Assembly (NCBI GenBank): GCA_964606735.1
Contig: CAZSHI010000012.1
Location: 1 to 58,377, forward strand
Source: UBA5109 sp964606735
Lineage (GTDB): Bacteria; Pseudomonadota; Gammaproteobacteria; Pseudomonadales; Pseudohongiellaceae
DNA length: 58,377 nucleotides
Reading direction: 5' to 3'
The translations under genes were made by a program, and so were the position numbers. Shown piece after piece: positions 33,341-42,796 of this stretch; the first letter of the stretch is position 1; every line of letters starts with the position of its first letter. The notes under the pieces are model-generated. The model was not told the DNA's origin. It did no database searches and worked only from the letters and a program-made list of their open reading frames with translations.

Positions 33341-33960
33341 TGAATTACAGCCCCTTAATTGACCAGCTTATCAAAGCCTTTCAACGTCTGCCCGGTGTCG
33401 GACCGAAGTCGGCACAGCGTATGGTGCTGCATTTTCTTGAAAAAGACCGCGAGGGTGGCCGGCAACTGGCCAAGGCACTGGATGCGGCCATGGAAGGGGT
33501 CGGCCAGTGTAAGCAGTGCCGCACCCTGTCTGAAGAAGCCATCTGCCAGATCTGTGCAGACCCTAAACGTGACCAGTCACTGCTGTGCGTGGTAGAGACA
33601 CCGGCAGATGTCTTTGCAGTTGAGCAGTCCAGCACTTACAAGGGCAACTATTTTGTCCTGATGGGGCATTTGTCCCCGATTGACGGTATCGGGCCGGATG
33701 AAATTGGCATCATGGAGCTCTTGCAGCGGGTCAGTGAATCCAACATCAGTGAAGTAATTCTGGCCACCAACCCGACGGTTGAAGGCGAGGCAACGGCCTA
33801 TTACATTGCCGAACAGCTCAAATCACCGGACCCGCAAAACCGCCAGCTAAGAGTTAGCCGTATTGCACACGGCATTCCCCTGGGTGGTGAGCTGGAATAC
33901 ATCGACGGCGGCACCCTGGTGCATTCCTTCGCCGGTCGGCAGACAATCAGTGGAAACTAG
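33340..33960 (+). CDS. recR: Recombination protein RecR
   Basis: Encodes 206 residues: helix-hairpin-helix LPGVGPKSAQRMVLH, the C4 zinc finger CKQCRTLSEEAICQIC, and the Toprim domain with LCVVETPADVFAVEQ and EVILATNPTVEGEATAYY. RecR works with RecO (18340) in loading RecA at gaps. Position after dnaX and ybaB is conserved in bacteria. A short gap of 35 bases separates it from rnd. Confidence 0.96.
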   Translation: MNYSPLIDQLIKAFQRLPGVGPKSAQRMVLHFLEKDREGGRQLAKALDAAMEGVGQCKQCRTLSEEAICQICADPKRDQSLLCVVETPADVFAVEQSSTYKGNYFVLMGHLSPIDGIGPDEIGIMELLQRVSESNISEVILATNPTVEGEATAYYIAEQLKSPDPQNRQLRVSRIAHGIPLGGELEYIDGGTLVHSFAGRQTISGN

Positions 33961-33995
33961 GCACCGCACAGTTTTATAACACGAGTCCCCCTGTA

Positions 33996-35159
33996 GTGAA
34001 TAACGACGTACCAACCATAGACTATCGCCTGATTAAAACCAATCAGGAGCTCAACACATGTTGCCAGCACTGGCAGAGCAAAGCCTTTCTCGGCATGGAT
34101 ACGGAGTTTATGCGGGTGAATACCTTCTACCCGCAACTGGCACTGATCCAGGTTAATGACGGTGATGCCATTTACCTGATTGACCCCCTGGGCATTAGCG
34201 AGTGGGAAGCCTTTGCTGAGCTGATGCTGTCGCCCGGCGTGGTCAAGATTTTTCATTCCTGTTCGGAAGATCTTGGGGTTTTTGTGCGCCACTTCGGCTT
34301 ATTGCCGACGCCCCTGTTTGATACTCAGATTGCCAATGCCTTTCTTAATGAAGGTTTTGGACTGAGTTACCAGAACCTGGTGGCGGCCCAGTCCGGTCAT
34401 GAACTGCCCAAGGGAGAGACACGCTCTGACTGGCTGCAGCGTCCTCTGACCCAGCAACAGCTGCAGTATGCCGCGCTGGATGTTGAGTATCTGCCTGCCA
34501 TTTACCTTGCGCAGAAGGAGCAACTGCAAGAGCAGGGGCGCCTGAGCTGGGTGGAAGAAGACTGCCAGCGCCTGTCCGGTAATTACCGCGAAGAACTGGC
34601 GCAGGATTTCTCACAGGCCTATCTGGGCTTTTCAGCAGCCTGGCAGTTAAATGGTGAGCAGCTGCGTCTCCTGAAACTGTTGGCAGAATGGCGAGAAAAA
34701 CGCGCCAGGCAACGTGATAAACCCAAAAACTGGATTGTGCAGGACAAATCAATTCTTGAAATAGCCAGATATCAGCCGCAAGCGCTACAGGAACTTAGAG
34801 CAATCGACAGCCTGAGTGTCAATTTCATTCGTTATGAAGGGGAGGCAATACTGCAACTGGTCAGGCAGGCACAGGATTTGCCGCCACTTGCCAATGATCT
34901 TCCACGCCCCTTGAGCAATGCGCAAAAAAAGCTGTTTAAAAAAGCCCAGGCCCTGGTAAGGCAGAAAGCTGAAAGTGTGGGCCTGCCGGTAGAAATTCTG
35001 GGCAGAAAACGGCTACTCTTGGCGGTGTTCAATGTATGGCTGGCCAGCCAGTCTGAGACGCAGCAAGCCGTGGATATCACTAGCCTGACTTTGCCCGATG
35101 AACTGCTTGGCTGGCGTAAAGCGATACTGCTGCCGGTTTTTCAGGAGCTGTTTCAGTGA
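33996..35159 (+). CDS. rnd: Ribonuclease D
   Basis: Encodes 387 residues from a GTG start. The DEDD exonuclease domain shows Exo I FLGMDTEFMRVNTFYP, Exo II HSCSEDLGVF with FDTQIANAF, and Exo III QLQYAALDVEYLP; an HRDC domain (about 220-290, LAEWREKRARQRDKPKNWIV) follows. RNase D trims 3' ends of tRNA and other small RNA precursors. It overlaps ycgL by 4 bases, in the rnd-ycgL-ycgN order typical of pseudomonads. Confidence 0.95.
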   Translation: MNNDVPTIDYRLIKTNQELNTCCQHWQSKAFLGMDTEFMRVNTFYPQLALIQVNDGDAIYLIDPLGISEWEAFAELMLSPGVVKIFHSCSEDLGVFVRHFGLLPTPLFDTQIANAFLNEGFGLSYQNLVAAQSGHELPKGETRSDWLQRPLTQQQLQYAALDVEYLPAIYLAQKEQLQEQGRLSWVEEDCQRLSGNYREELAQDFSQAYLGFSAAWQLNGEQLRLLKLLAEWREKRARQRDKPKNWIVQDKSILEIARYQPQALQELRAIDSLSVNFIRYEGEAILQLVRQAQDLPPLANDLPRPLSNAQKKLFKKAQALVRQKAESVGLPVEILGRKRLLLAVFNVWLASQSETQQAVDITSLTLPDELLGWRKAILLPVFQELFQ

Positions 35160-35425
35160 AAAAGACACTTTGTACCATCTACAAGGGTTCACGCGAAGAT
35201 GAGCTGTACCTGTATGTGGAAAAGGGCAGTGATCTTTCGCAGGTTCCCGAAGCTTTGCTACAGCGATTCGGAGAACTACGGGAAGTCATGACACTGGCCC
35301 TGTCAGCCGAACGCAAGCTGGCCAGAGTAAAAACGCAGCAGGTACTGGACGATATTCAAAGCAAGGGTTACTTCTTGCAGTTGCCACCGAATATTCATGC
35401 ACCGGTCTTCACCTATGGCGAATGA
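35156..35425 (+). CDS. ycgL: YcgL domain-containing protein
   Basis: Encodes 89 residues from GTG: KKTLCTIYKGSREDELYLYVEKGSDLSQVPEALLQRFG, then a C-terminal KGYFLQLPPN motif, both diagnostic of the YcgL family (UPF0745). Function is not established; the genomic link with RNase D and YcgN is widespread in gammaproteobacteria. It overlaps rnd by 4 and the next gene by 11 bases, so all three are probably translationally coupled. Confidence 0.93.
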   Translation: MKKTLCTIYKGSREDELYLYVEKGSDLSQVPEALLQRFGELREVMTLALSAERKLARVKTQQVLDDIQSKGYFLQLPPNIHAPVFTYGE

Positions 35426-35873
35426 ATCAGTGTTAAGCAGTGAATTCTGGAAGCACAAGCCCCTGGATGCCATGAATGCGCAGGAGTGGGAAGCCTTGTG
35501 TGATGGCTGCGGAAAATGTTGCCTGCACAAGCTTGAAGATGAGGACAGCGGGGACATAGCCTATACGCGTGTCATCTGTCGATATTTCAATGAAAACAAC
35601 GGCCGCTGCCGGGTCTATGCATCGCGCAAGGAAAAAGTACCGAGCTGTGTGGTTTTGAATCCTGACAATCTCGGCGATCTCCCCTGGATGCCATCTACCT
35701 GCGCCTACCGCTTGCTGTATGAAGGCAAGCAGCTGCCAGATTGGCATCCTCTGTTAAGCGGCAGTCGGCTGGCAATGGAAGACAGTGGAAATAGCGTGGC
35801 AGGCAAGGTAATCTCCGAAGAATATGTTCACGAAGATGGTTATGATGAACATCTGGTGAAGTGGGTCGACTGA
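35415..35873 (+). CDS. ycgN: YcgN-family cysteine cluster protein
   Basis: Encodes 152 residues with the CxxCxxCC cluster CDGCGKCCLHKLED and further cysteines in CRYFNENNGRCRVY and VPSCVVL, the UPF0153/YkgJ-type zinc or iron-sulfur cluster pattern. WKHKPLDAMNAQEWEALCDGCG is the family start region. Molecular function is unknown. ATG at 35415 is preferred over the in-frame ATG at 35397 because the protein aligns from MANES and the start lies inside ycgL at normal overlap. Confidence 0.92.
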   Translation: MANESVLSSEFWKHKPLDAMNAQEWEALCDGCGKCCLHKLEDEDSGDIAYTRVICRYFNENNGRCRVYASRKEKVPSCVVLNPDNLGDLPWMPSTCAYRLLYEGKQLPDWHPLLSGSRLAMEDSGNSVAGKVISEEYVHEDGYDEHLVKWVD

Positions 35874-35904
35874 AACAGTGATGAACTTGTTACGTAGTAA
35901 GTAA

Positions 35905-36285
35905 ATGGAAACACTTGATTACATTCTCGCCTGGTTCGTGTACCTGATTGCAGGTCTGGCGCTGTCCTGGCTGTTCTGGAAATTTGCCAGACAGATATTC
36001 TGGCTTGACCTGGCTTATGTGATGCAGGGAACGGTCATGGCCCTGATTTTTACTCCCTGGTATGTCATGCCGGATCAGAGCATTCTGGCCCCGGCCATTA
36101 TCATTTTCGTACTCGATGTCGTGACTATTGAAACCATGGCGGGTATACGTTCGCTGGTGCCCATGGCCATGTCGGTGATTTTTGTGAATCTTTTCATTGT
36201 TTTTGGCGTTGCCATCTACCGTTTCCGTAAAGTCAGAAAACTGCTGAGTTTGAAAAAAACCAGACGCCTGCGACAGAATGCCTGA
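35905..36285 (+). CDS. Small membrane protein of unknown function
   Basis: Encodes 126 residues with three or four hydrophobic helices (about 5-25, 35-53, 60-76 and 85-107) and a very basic C-terminus, FRKVRKLLSLKKTRRLRQNA, expected on the cytoplasmic side. No enzymatic motif is visible. It is 31 bases after ycgN and 35 before hrpA in the same direction. Similar small membrane proteins accompany ycgN in related genomes, but I cannot name the family with confidence. Confidence 0.75.
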   Translation: METLDYILAWFVYLIAGLALSWLFWKFARQIFWLDLAYVMQGTVMALIFTPWYVMPDQSILAPAIIIFVLDVVTIETMAGIRSLVPMAMSVIFVNLFIVFGVAIYRFRKVRKLLSLKKTRRLRQNA

Positions 36286-36320
36286 ATGAGATTGGCGCCT
36301 GCTGTCGCTGATGAGTTCTC

Positions 36321-39300
36321 ATGCCAATTCAAACACCCATTCAATACCCTGAAACGCTACCACTCAGCCAGAAAGTCGATGAGATAAAAGCGGCTATCAG
36401 CAAACACCAGGTTATCATCATCGGTGGTGAAACCGGTTCAGGTAAAACCACTCAGCTTCCCAAAATCTGCCTGGATCTGGGGCGTGGCAAGTCAGGCATC
36501 ATTGCGCATACGCAACCCCGACGACTGGCTGCACGAACAGTCAGTCAGCGTATTGCCGATGAGCTGCAGGTGACTCTGGGTGATGAAGTCGGTTACCAGA
36601 TACGCTTTTCCGATAAGAGCAGCCCCAATACCCGCATCAAATTGATGACAGACGGCATTCTGCTCGCTGAAATCCAGCAGGATCCCCAGCTCAGACGCTA
36701 TGACACCATCATCATTGATGAGGCGCATGAGCGCAGCTTGAATATTGATTTTTTACTGGGTTATCTGAAGCGGCTCTTGCCACAGCGGCCGGAACTGAAA
36801 CTGCTTATCACTTCGGCAACCATTGATCTGGAAAAGTTTTCTGCGCATTTTGCCCAGGCGCCCATCATTGAAGTTTCGGGGCGTTCCTATCCCGTTGAAC
36901 TGATTTACCGGCCAGCTGAGACAGATGAAGAACAGGATCTGGCAGAAAGAATCATCGCGGCTCTGAGGGACCTGTTTCTGCTGGAGCGGCAGCTGCAGCA
37001 AAAAAAAGGTGACGTGCTGGTTTTTCTCAGTGGTGAACGTGAGATTCGAGATGTGGCATTGGCGCTACGCAAGGCCCGCTTGGGGGATATGGAGATCCTG
37101 CCGCTCTATGCCCGCCTGAGCAACAAGGAACAGAACCGCATCTTTCAGTCCCACGCAGGACGCCGTATTGTGCTGGCCACCAATGTAGCCGAAACCTCCA
37201 TCACGGTGCCGGGTATTACCTGTGTTATTGATCCGGGGATGGCAAGACTCAGTCGCTATTCGGTGCGCAGCAAAATCCAGCGTTTGCCGATTGAAGCCAT
37301 TTCACAGGCCAGCGCCAATCAGCGGGCAGGACGTTGCGGGCGCGTTGCTCCCGGTATTTGCATACGCCTCTATAGTGAGGATGATTTTAACAGTCGTCTT
37401 GCTTTCACGGATACGGAGATTACCCGTACCAATCTCGCCTCAGTCATTTTGCAAATGCATGCGCTGGGTCTGGGTGAAATTGCTGAATTCCCGTTTCTGG
37501 ATAAGCCTGAGACCAAGGCGATTAATGACGGTCAAAAGGTCTTGCAGGAAATCGGCGCGCTGGATCAGGCAAACAGGCTGACCAAAGCAGGACGTCTGAT
37601 GGCTCGTATGCCGGTAGATCCGCGTTTTGCCCGTATGCTGCTGGAAGCCTCAAGCCGTTCCTGCCTGAGTGAAGTGCTGATCATTGTCAGTGCCATGAGC
37701 ATTCAGGACCCCCGCGAAAGACCTCTGGAGTTTCAGCAACAGGCTGATCAGAAACACCAGGAATTTGAAGACCCCCGTTCCGATTTTCTGAGTTTCATCA
37801 GACTCTGGAGCAGCTATGAGAAAAATCGACAGGAGCTGACACAAAATCAGCTGCGTAATTACTGTCGGAAGTATTTCCTGTCTTATTTGCGCATGCGTGA
37901 GTGGCGTGATATTCATCGTCAGCTGCATCTGCAATGCCGTGAACTGGGGCTGCGTGAGAACAAGATCCCGGCTAATGAAGATGAGATTCATCAGTCGCTG
38001 TTGGCCGGGCTGGTCTCTCAAATTGCCTTTCGCTTTGATCGTGATGAATACCTGGGAACCCGTAACCGTAAATTTCAGATTTTTCCGGGCTCCAGTCTGT
38101 TTAAAAAGAATGCAAAATGGCTTTTATCAGCGGAGCTGGTCGAAACCAGCCGCCTGTATGCCCGGCTGAATGCCAAAATCAAGCCAGAGTGGGTCGAGAA
38201 CCAGGCAAAGGACTTACTGACGCGAGAATACCTGGAGCCACACTGGGAGAAGAAACGAGGTGAGGTGATGGCCTATGAGAAGGTTTCGCTCTATGGCCTG
38301 ACCTTGGTGGAAAAGCGTAAATTATCCTTCAGTCATATTGATCCGACTATCAGCCGGGAATTGTTTATCCGGCAGGGACTGGTGCCCATGGACATCAATA
38401 CCAGGCTGCCATTTTTCGAACACAATAAAAAGTTAATTGCCGGACTGACTGAGCTGGAAGAAAAAACCAGGCGGCGGGATATTCTGGTCGATGATGAAAC
38501 ACTTTACAGTTTTTATAATGAGAGAATTCCCTTGGATGTGTGTACCCAGCGTGGTCTGGAAGGCTGGCATAAAAAGCTTGATAGCGCCGAACGTCAAAGA
38601 CTTTTCCTGACAGAAGCAGACCTGAGCCGCCAGGATACCAGTCAGCTTAATCTGAATGATTTCCCCGATCAGCTGGCGACAGGTAGCATGTTGCTGAACC
38701 TGGATTATGAATTTTCACCGGGCAGAGAAGCGGACGGGGTTTCGGTAGAAGTCCCGATATCTGCGCTGCGCCAATTACGGGAAGAGGATCTCGACTGGCT
38801 GGTCCCCGGACTGCTGCGGGAGAAATGTATCGCACTGGTAAAAGCACTGCCTAAATCGCTGCGTAAACATTTTGTGCCGGTACCGAATGTTGTTGATCGA
38901 CTGCTGCCAAACCTGAAGCAGCATGCTCAGGGTAATCTAAAAGCCCTGCTGGCCAATGCATTAACCGGCATAGCCGGTGTGAGGATTGATCCGGCAAGCT
39001 GGAAAGACTTTACCCCGGAAAACCATCTGCGTATGCATATCAAACTGCTGGATGAAGCGGGATCTTTGCTGGACACAGGCCGGGATCTCAAAGAATTGCA
39101 GGATAAATATTCAGATCTGAGTAAACGACAGCTGCAGGCTCATGCTGATTCGGAGTTTGAGGTCTCGGGCATCACACAGTGGGATTTTGGAGAATTACCG
39201 GAATCCCATGCAATACAACATGGCACAATCACCTTGCAGGCCTATTCGGTACTGATCGACGAAGAAGACAGCGTGTCATTGACGCTTTGTGACAATGCCT

Positions 39301-40037
39301 CGCTGGCTGAGCAGGAGACACTCTGGGCTGTCGTCAGGCTGCTGATACTGCGTTCAAATTCCCAGCTGAAATTCCTGCAAAAGCAACTGTTAAGGCAGCA
39401 AAAGCAGCTCTTGCTGTTCAGTCATTTTGGCTCACGGGATGAGATTCTGGATCAACTTGTCCGAGCCGCTTACCGTCATGCTTTTTTAAGGGATCGTGCT
39501 CTGCCCAGAACTCAGGTCGAGTTTGAGCAGCTTTATCAGGCAGGCAGGGAAAACCTGATCAGTCGGGCCGAAGCCATGGAGAAGGAGTTGCTTGTCATTG
39601 TGCAGATTTTCCATCGAATAAAGTCACGACTGAAAAACCTGGGAGCAGGGGATAACAGTGAGCTCAAAAAAGATATCAAGATGCAGCTTGAAGAGCTGCT
39701 GCACGCAGAATTTATTCTGGATACACCGCCGGAATATTTCTTCGAGCTGGCACGTTACCTGCGGGCAATAGAGGAAAGGTTGGATAAGTTTCCGAGGCAG
39801 ATAGAGCGTGACCGTAGCTGGAGTCTGGAGTTACAGGCTTATTACCAGGCTTATCAGCGTGAATATGACAACAATGTCAGTCTGAACCAGGTTTCTCCAG
39901 AGTTGGAAGTCTATCGCTGGATGCTGGAGGAGTATCGGGTTTCCCTCTTTGCACAGAAGCTGGGGACGAGGACCCAGGTTTCACAAAAGCGCCTGGAGAA
40001 ATACTGGCGGGAAAAAGTGCTGAAGCTAAGCTACTAG
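36321..40037 (+). CDS. hrpA: ATP-dependent RNA helicase HrpA
   Basis: Encodes 1238 residues (E. coli HrpA has 1300). The DEAH helicase core shows Walker A GGETGSGKTTQLP (about 35-47), TQPRRLAARTVSQRIA, Walker B IIIDEAHERSLN (about 129-140), motif III SATID, and motif VI QRAGRCGR (about 333-340). The helicase-associated, OB-fold and long DUF3418 C-terminal regions follow. HrpA takes part in mRNA processing and rescue of stalled ribosomes. It ends convergent with the PilZ gene, overlapping it by 4 bases. Confidence 0.96.
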   Translation: MPIQTPIQYPETLPLSQKVDEIKAAISKHQVIIIGGETGSGKTTQLPKICLDLGRGKSGIIAHTQPRRLAARTVSQRIADELQVTLGDEVGYQIRFSDKSSPNTRIKLMTDGILLAEIQQDPQLRRYDTIIIDEAHERSLNIDFLLGYLKRLLPQRPELKLLITSATIDLEKFSAHFAQAPIIEVSGRSYPVELIYRPAETDEEQDLAERIIAALRDLFLLERQLQQKKGDVLVFLSGEREIRDVALALRKARLGDMEILPLYARLSNKEQNRIFQSHAGRRIVLATNVAETSITVPGITCVIDPGMARLSRYSVRSKIQRLPIEAISQASANQRAGRCGRVAPGICIRLYSEDDFNSRLAFTDTEITRTNLASVILQMHALGLGEIAEFPFLDKPETKAINDGQKVLQEIGALDQANRLTKAGRLMARMPVDPRFARMLLEASSRSCLSEVLIIVSAMSIQDPRERPLEFQQQADQKHQEFEDPRSDFLSFIRLWSSYEKNRQELTQNQLRNYCRKYFLSYLRMREWRDIHRQLHLQCRELGLRENKIPANEDEIHQSLLAGLVSQIAFRFDRDEYLGTRNRKFQIFPGSSLFKKNAKWLLSAELVETSRLYARLNAKIKPEWVENQAKDLLTREYLEPHWEKKRGEVMAYEKVSLYGLTLVEKRKLSFSHIDPTISRELFIRQGLVPMDINTRLPFFEHNKKLIAGLTELEEKTRRRDILVDDETLYSFYNERIPLDVCTQRGLEGWHKKLDSAERQRLFLTEADLSRQDTSQLNLNDFPDQLATGSMLLNLDYEFSPGREADGVSVEVPISALRQLREEDLDWLVPGLLREKCIALVKALPKSLRKHFVPVPNVVDRLLPNLKQHAQGNLKALLANALTGIAGVRIDPASWKDFTPENHLRMHIKLLDEAGSLLDTGRDLKELQDKYSDLSKRQLQAHADSEFEVSGITQWDFGELPESHAIQHGTITLQAYSVLIDEEDSVSLTLCDNASLAEQETLWAVVRLLILRSNSQLKFLQKQLLRQQKQLLLFSHFGSRDEILDQLVRAAYRHAFLRDRALPRTQVEFEQLYQAGRENLISRAEAMEKELLVIVQIFHRIKSRLKNLGAGDNSELKKDIKMQLEELLHAEFILDTPPEYFFELARYLRAIEERLDKFPRQIERDRSWSLELQAYYQAYQREYDNNVSLNQVSPELEVYRWMLEEYRVSLFAQKLGTRTQVSQKRLEKYWREKVLKLSY

Positions 40038-40381
40038 AATTTTTCCAGAATATTGGCGCCCAGGATGAACTGCCCGTCTTCCAGTTCAAAAACACGGTTA
40101 ATTTCGATCAGGGCCTGGAAATCCGACTTATTATTCTGTCCGTCATGAATTTTGACCTTGCACTCTGTCCACATTGGTACAACCTGATCGGACAAAATCC
40201 CCATACCGTTTTCACTGATATTGATGCAAAGAGCTTCGATAATTCTTTTTGGATTGTCAAAGTGCAAGCTGACAGCGGTATTGATTTTGATGCGCTGAAA
40301 TTCACGCTGCTCGTGGAAGCGTGCCATCGTCGGATCAGAGCCTTTCAGTAAATCTCTCATTTTTGCCATCGCTACACTCAT
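40034..40381 (-). CDS. PilZ domain protein
   Basis: Encodes 115 residues. The PilZ pattern is seen as HEQREFQRIKINTAVSLHF (an RxxxR-type c-di-GMP binding start) and a later D/N-x-S-x-x-G-like ISENGMGIL, followed by beta strands ending GANILEKF. It probably senses cyclic-di-GMP. Starts at 40381 or at in-frame ATGs at 40369 or 40360 are all possible, with no strong ribosome site. It lies divergent from the HsbR-like gene, and together they suggest a surface-behaviour signalling locus. Confidence 0.82.
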   Translation of the reverse strand: MSVAMAKMRDLLKGSDPTMARFHEQREFQRIKINTAVSLHFDNPKRIIEALCINISENGMGILSDQVVPMWTECKVKIHDGQNNKSDFQALIEINRVFELEDGQFILGANILEKF

Positions 40382-40590
40382 CGTTTATTGCATAGTACTG
40401 CCAGATTTTTCTGAGAGATAGTATGAATGAAGTGATAAAACAAAATTGTGACCCAATTAACGAACTTTTCTTGCAGCCCCAATAAGAAGGGGTTAAGGTA
40501 TCCATGTTCCTGCCTTGAGACCGTTTCAGTCATGCTGACTTGCAGGAATTTTCTTAAACAAGGTATTTACTTGATACCTGACTTTACTGA

Positions 40591-41778
40591 ATGGAAAAAG
40601 GGGATAACAGTACTGTCTTGCTAGTGGACGACGATCTTGTCGTCAGGGATGGTATTGCCAAATTTTTATCAGAATTGTCCTATCGCGTTGTTGTTGCCTC
40701 CGATACCAAAGAAGGGATGGATGTTTTTCATTCAGCCAGCCCTGATCTGGTGATATGCGACATGAATCTGGCGGGTAACTGTGTTCTCGACTTTCTGCGG
40801 GATATTTTTTCGGAGGTAGCCTCCCAGGCTGTCATCGTGTTGTCGGATAAAGAAGTGCTGGATGATGTCGTTGAGGCGATGAAACTGGGTGCCAGTGACT
40901 ACCTGATCAAACCGGTTACTGAACTGGTGCTTTTGCAGTTGTCAATTAACAGTAGTCTGAAACGTGCTCACATCATCAAGGAAAATGAAGCCTACCGAAA
41001 GCGGCTTGAGGATATCAATCACGCGCTGGAGAATAATCTGGAGCTGTTTCAGTCCGACCAGCAGGCCGGACGTCATGTTCAAATCAGTATGCTGCCGAAG
41101 CCGCCCCAATTGATAGCCGGTTATGAATTCAATCACCGGGTAGTGCCATCCCTGTATTTGAGTGGTGACCTGGTGGATTACAAGCCCATATCCAAATCGA
41201 AGGTTCTTTTTTATATCGCAGATGTTGCCGGACATGGCTCCTCCTCCGCGTTTATTACCATTCTGCTGCGTTTCAGAACCGAGCAGATGCGTCGTGATTT
41301 TATCAAGAGCCGCTTCCAGGGAGAGTTTACGCCAGCCAATATTATTAATGAGCTGAACCATGACCTGTTAGATACAGGTCTAGATAAACATATTACGATG
41401 TTTGTCGGTATGCTTGACCGCGAAAGCAATTCGCTCACCTACAGTGTTGCGGGCCATCATCCCCTGCCGGTTCTCTACAAAGATGGCAAAGCCAGTTTTA
41501 TCAAAGTGACCCAGAGCAGTTTCCCCGTTGGCTTGCTTGCAGAAGCAGAGTATTTCGAAGAAACTATACCCTTTGAAAATTGTTCACTAACCTTGTGTTC
41601 TGATGGCATACTGGAGTCGCTGCCGCAGGAGTCGCTGGAAGGGAAAGAAAATCGGATTCTTGAGGTTGTGGAACAGTGTGGTGGTGAATTTCAGCCGATC
41701 CGTGAAATGTTCGGCCTGAAAAAACTGAAGAATGTCCCTGACGATATTGCGGTGATGAATATTAGTGATCTGAAGTGA
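40591..41778 (+). CDS. HsbR/RssB-like response regulator with PP2C phosphatase domain
   Basis: Encodes 395 residues. The receiver domain (1-125) has the acidic pair LVDDD, phosphoacceptor Asp57 in LVICDMNL, and Lys in DYLIKPV. A coiled linker leads to a SpoIIE/RsbU-type PP2C phosphatase (about 175-395) with LSGDLVDY, ADVAGHGSSSAF, CSDGILESL and PDDIAVM. In Pseudomonas aeruginosa HsbR this architecture controls the phosphorylation of the STAS protein HsbA, encoded next. No Shine-Dalgarno sequence is evident before the ATG. Confidence 0.88.
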   Translation: MEKGDNSTVLLVDDDLVVRDGIAKFLSELSYRVVVASDTKEGMDVFHSASPDLVICDMNLAGNCVLDFLRDIFSEVASQAVIVLSDKEVLDDVVEAMKLGASDYLIKPVTELVLLQLSINSSLKRAHIIKENEAYRKRLEDINHALENNLELFQSDQQAGRHVQISMLPKPPQLIAGYEFNHRVVPSLYLSGDLVDYKPISKSKVLFYIADVAGHGSSSAFITILLRFRTEQMRRDFIKSRFQGEFTPANIINELNHDLLDTGLDKHITMFVGMLDRESNSLTYSVAGHHPLPVLYKDGKASFIKVTQSSFPVGLLAEAEYFEETIPFENCSLTLCSDGILESLPQESLEGKENRILEVVEQCGGEFQPIREMFGLKKLKNVPDDIAVMNISDLK

Positions 41779-41855
41779 GTATTATTACCCGAATCTAATC
41801 CGGCACAGGGACGGTGACAATAAAAGAGTAGGGTAAGGCGGGATGATGTAAAACG

Positions 41856-42338
41856 ATGAACTCGGGGAAAATTTTAGCAGCGGAATATGATCGCATACCG
41901 GTATTGAAACTGGTAGGGGATGTTCGCGTGTTAATGAGTTCAACCATCGAAAACTATTTTCAAAGCATTTACTCAAAAGCCATACTCGATGCCATGATTG
42001 TCGATTTGAGTGAAACCAAGGGTATCGACAGTACAGCTCTGGGGCTGCTGGCAAAAATGGCCATACAGCTTCGCAATCGATTCAATGTCAAACCCAGCAT
42101 CATTTCCACTAACAAGGACATTACTCGAATTCTCAAAGGCATGAGTTTTGATATCATTTTCGATATCGTCGAGGAACCTTTATCAAATGAGGCTGAATTC
42201 GGAGAGTTGAGCCTGGTCAGTGAATCCGAAGACGCGATCAAGAAAAAAGTTATTATTGCCCATCAGGCATTAATGACGCTCAGTGAAGAAAACAGACTGG
42301 AATTTCAGGATTTGGTTACTGCGCTGAAGCGGAATTAG
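41856..42338 (+). CDS. STAS-domain anti-sigma factor antagonist (HsbA-like)
   Basis: Encodes 160 residues. The STAS domain (about 5-105) has VLKLVGDVRVLMSSTIENYF and the phosphorylatable Ser59 in IVDLSETKGIDSTALGLLAKMAIQL. The C-terminal extension of about 50 helical residues is also seen in HsbA. With the upstream PP2C response regulator it forms a partner switch; in P. aeruginosa the unphosphorylated or phosphorylated HsbA directs flagellar anti-sigma FlgM or a diguanylate cyclase. Its 3' end overlaps the convergent TerB gene by 4 bases. Confidence 0.85.
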   Translation: MNSGKILAAEYDRIPVLKLVGDVRVLMSSTIENYFQSIYSKAILDAMIVDLSETKGIDSTALGLLAKMAIQLRNRFNVKPSIISTNKDITRILKGMSFDIIFDIVEEPLSNEAEFGELSLVSESEDAIKKKVIIAHQALMTLSEENRLEFQDLVTALKRN

Positions 42339-42796
42339 TCGTTCTTGACCTGCAGCTTGGTTTTTATAAAGTCGCTATGTGAAACATAGAGTAATTCAGC
42401 GATACGTCGAATCAGGTGCTCCTCATAGCGATCCAGGTTGCCATCGGCATATGCCACTTCCCACAGATTATGAATCAAGGCAATTTTGGCTTCGTAGCCA
42501 TAAGCTTCATTGATCAGACTGGTGAACTGATAAAGAGATGTTGCCTCTTCAGCCTCCTGCTGGGCCAGTTCGTATAATTCGTCGAGAGTTTCCTGAGACA
42601 AATCAAACTGGCTACGCAGGATGCTGCTGATTTTTCGGGTTTCTTCCTCATCAAAATGCTGATCCGCACGGCACAGTTCTATCATCAAGGCAGCGCTGGC
42701 CAGCTGGAGCTGGTTTGTCTGCGTTGACCTATCCTCAGCAGGGGACTCAGAGGGTTTCAGGTAGTTGTCAAAAAATCGGTTAATGCTCTGTAGCAT
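42335..42796 (-). CDS. TerB-family tellurite-resistance-domain protein
   Basis: Encodes 153 all-helical, acidic residues of the TerB/DjlA-N type: ASAALMIELCRADQHFDEEETRKISSIL, then LWEVAYADGNLDRYEEHLIRRIAELLYV, in which acidic residues form the two half-sites of the fold. Function is not known; TerB domains bind divalent metal at the membrane surface. ATG at 42796 follows CAGGA on the minus strand; 42811 is an alternative. It overlaps the end of dusA by 17 bases and is probably co-transcribed with it. Confidence 0.85.
   Translation of the reverse strand: MLQSINRFFDNYLKPSESPAEDRSTQTNQLQLASAALMIELCRADQHFDEEETRKISSILRSQFDLSQETLDELYELAQQEAEEATSLYQFTSLINEAYGYEAKIALIHNLWEVAYADGNLDRYEEHLIRRIAELLYVSHSDFIKTKLQVKND

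Noticed and set aside
36998..37010. A8 run in hrpA as a second slippage site
   Set aside because: It lies in the middle of the helicase core, where a shift would give a useless fragment; a run of eight A is common by chance in lysine/glutamine codons.
40423..40485. Short 20-codon frame upstream of the HsbR-like gene
   Set aside because: Too short, with only a weak ribosome site; composition resembles non-coding sequence. The 209-base gap otherwise has only weak hairpins (near 40482 and 40561) and no clear promoter.
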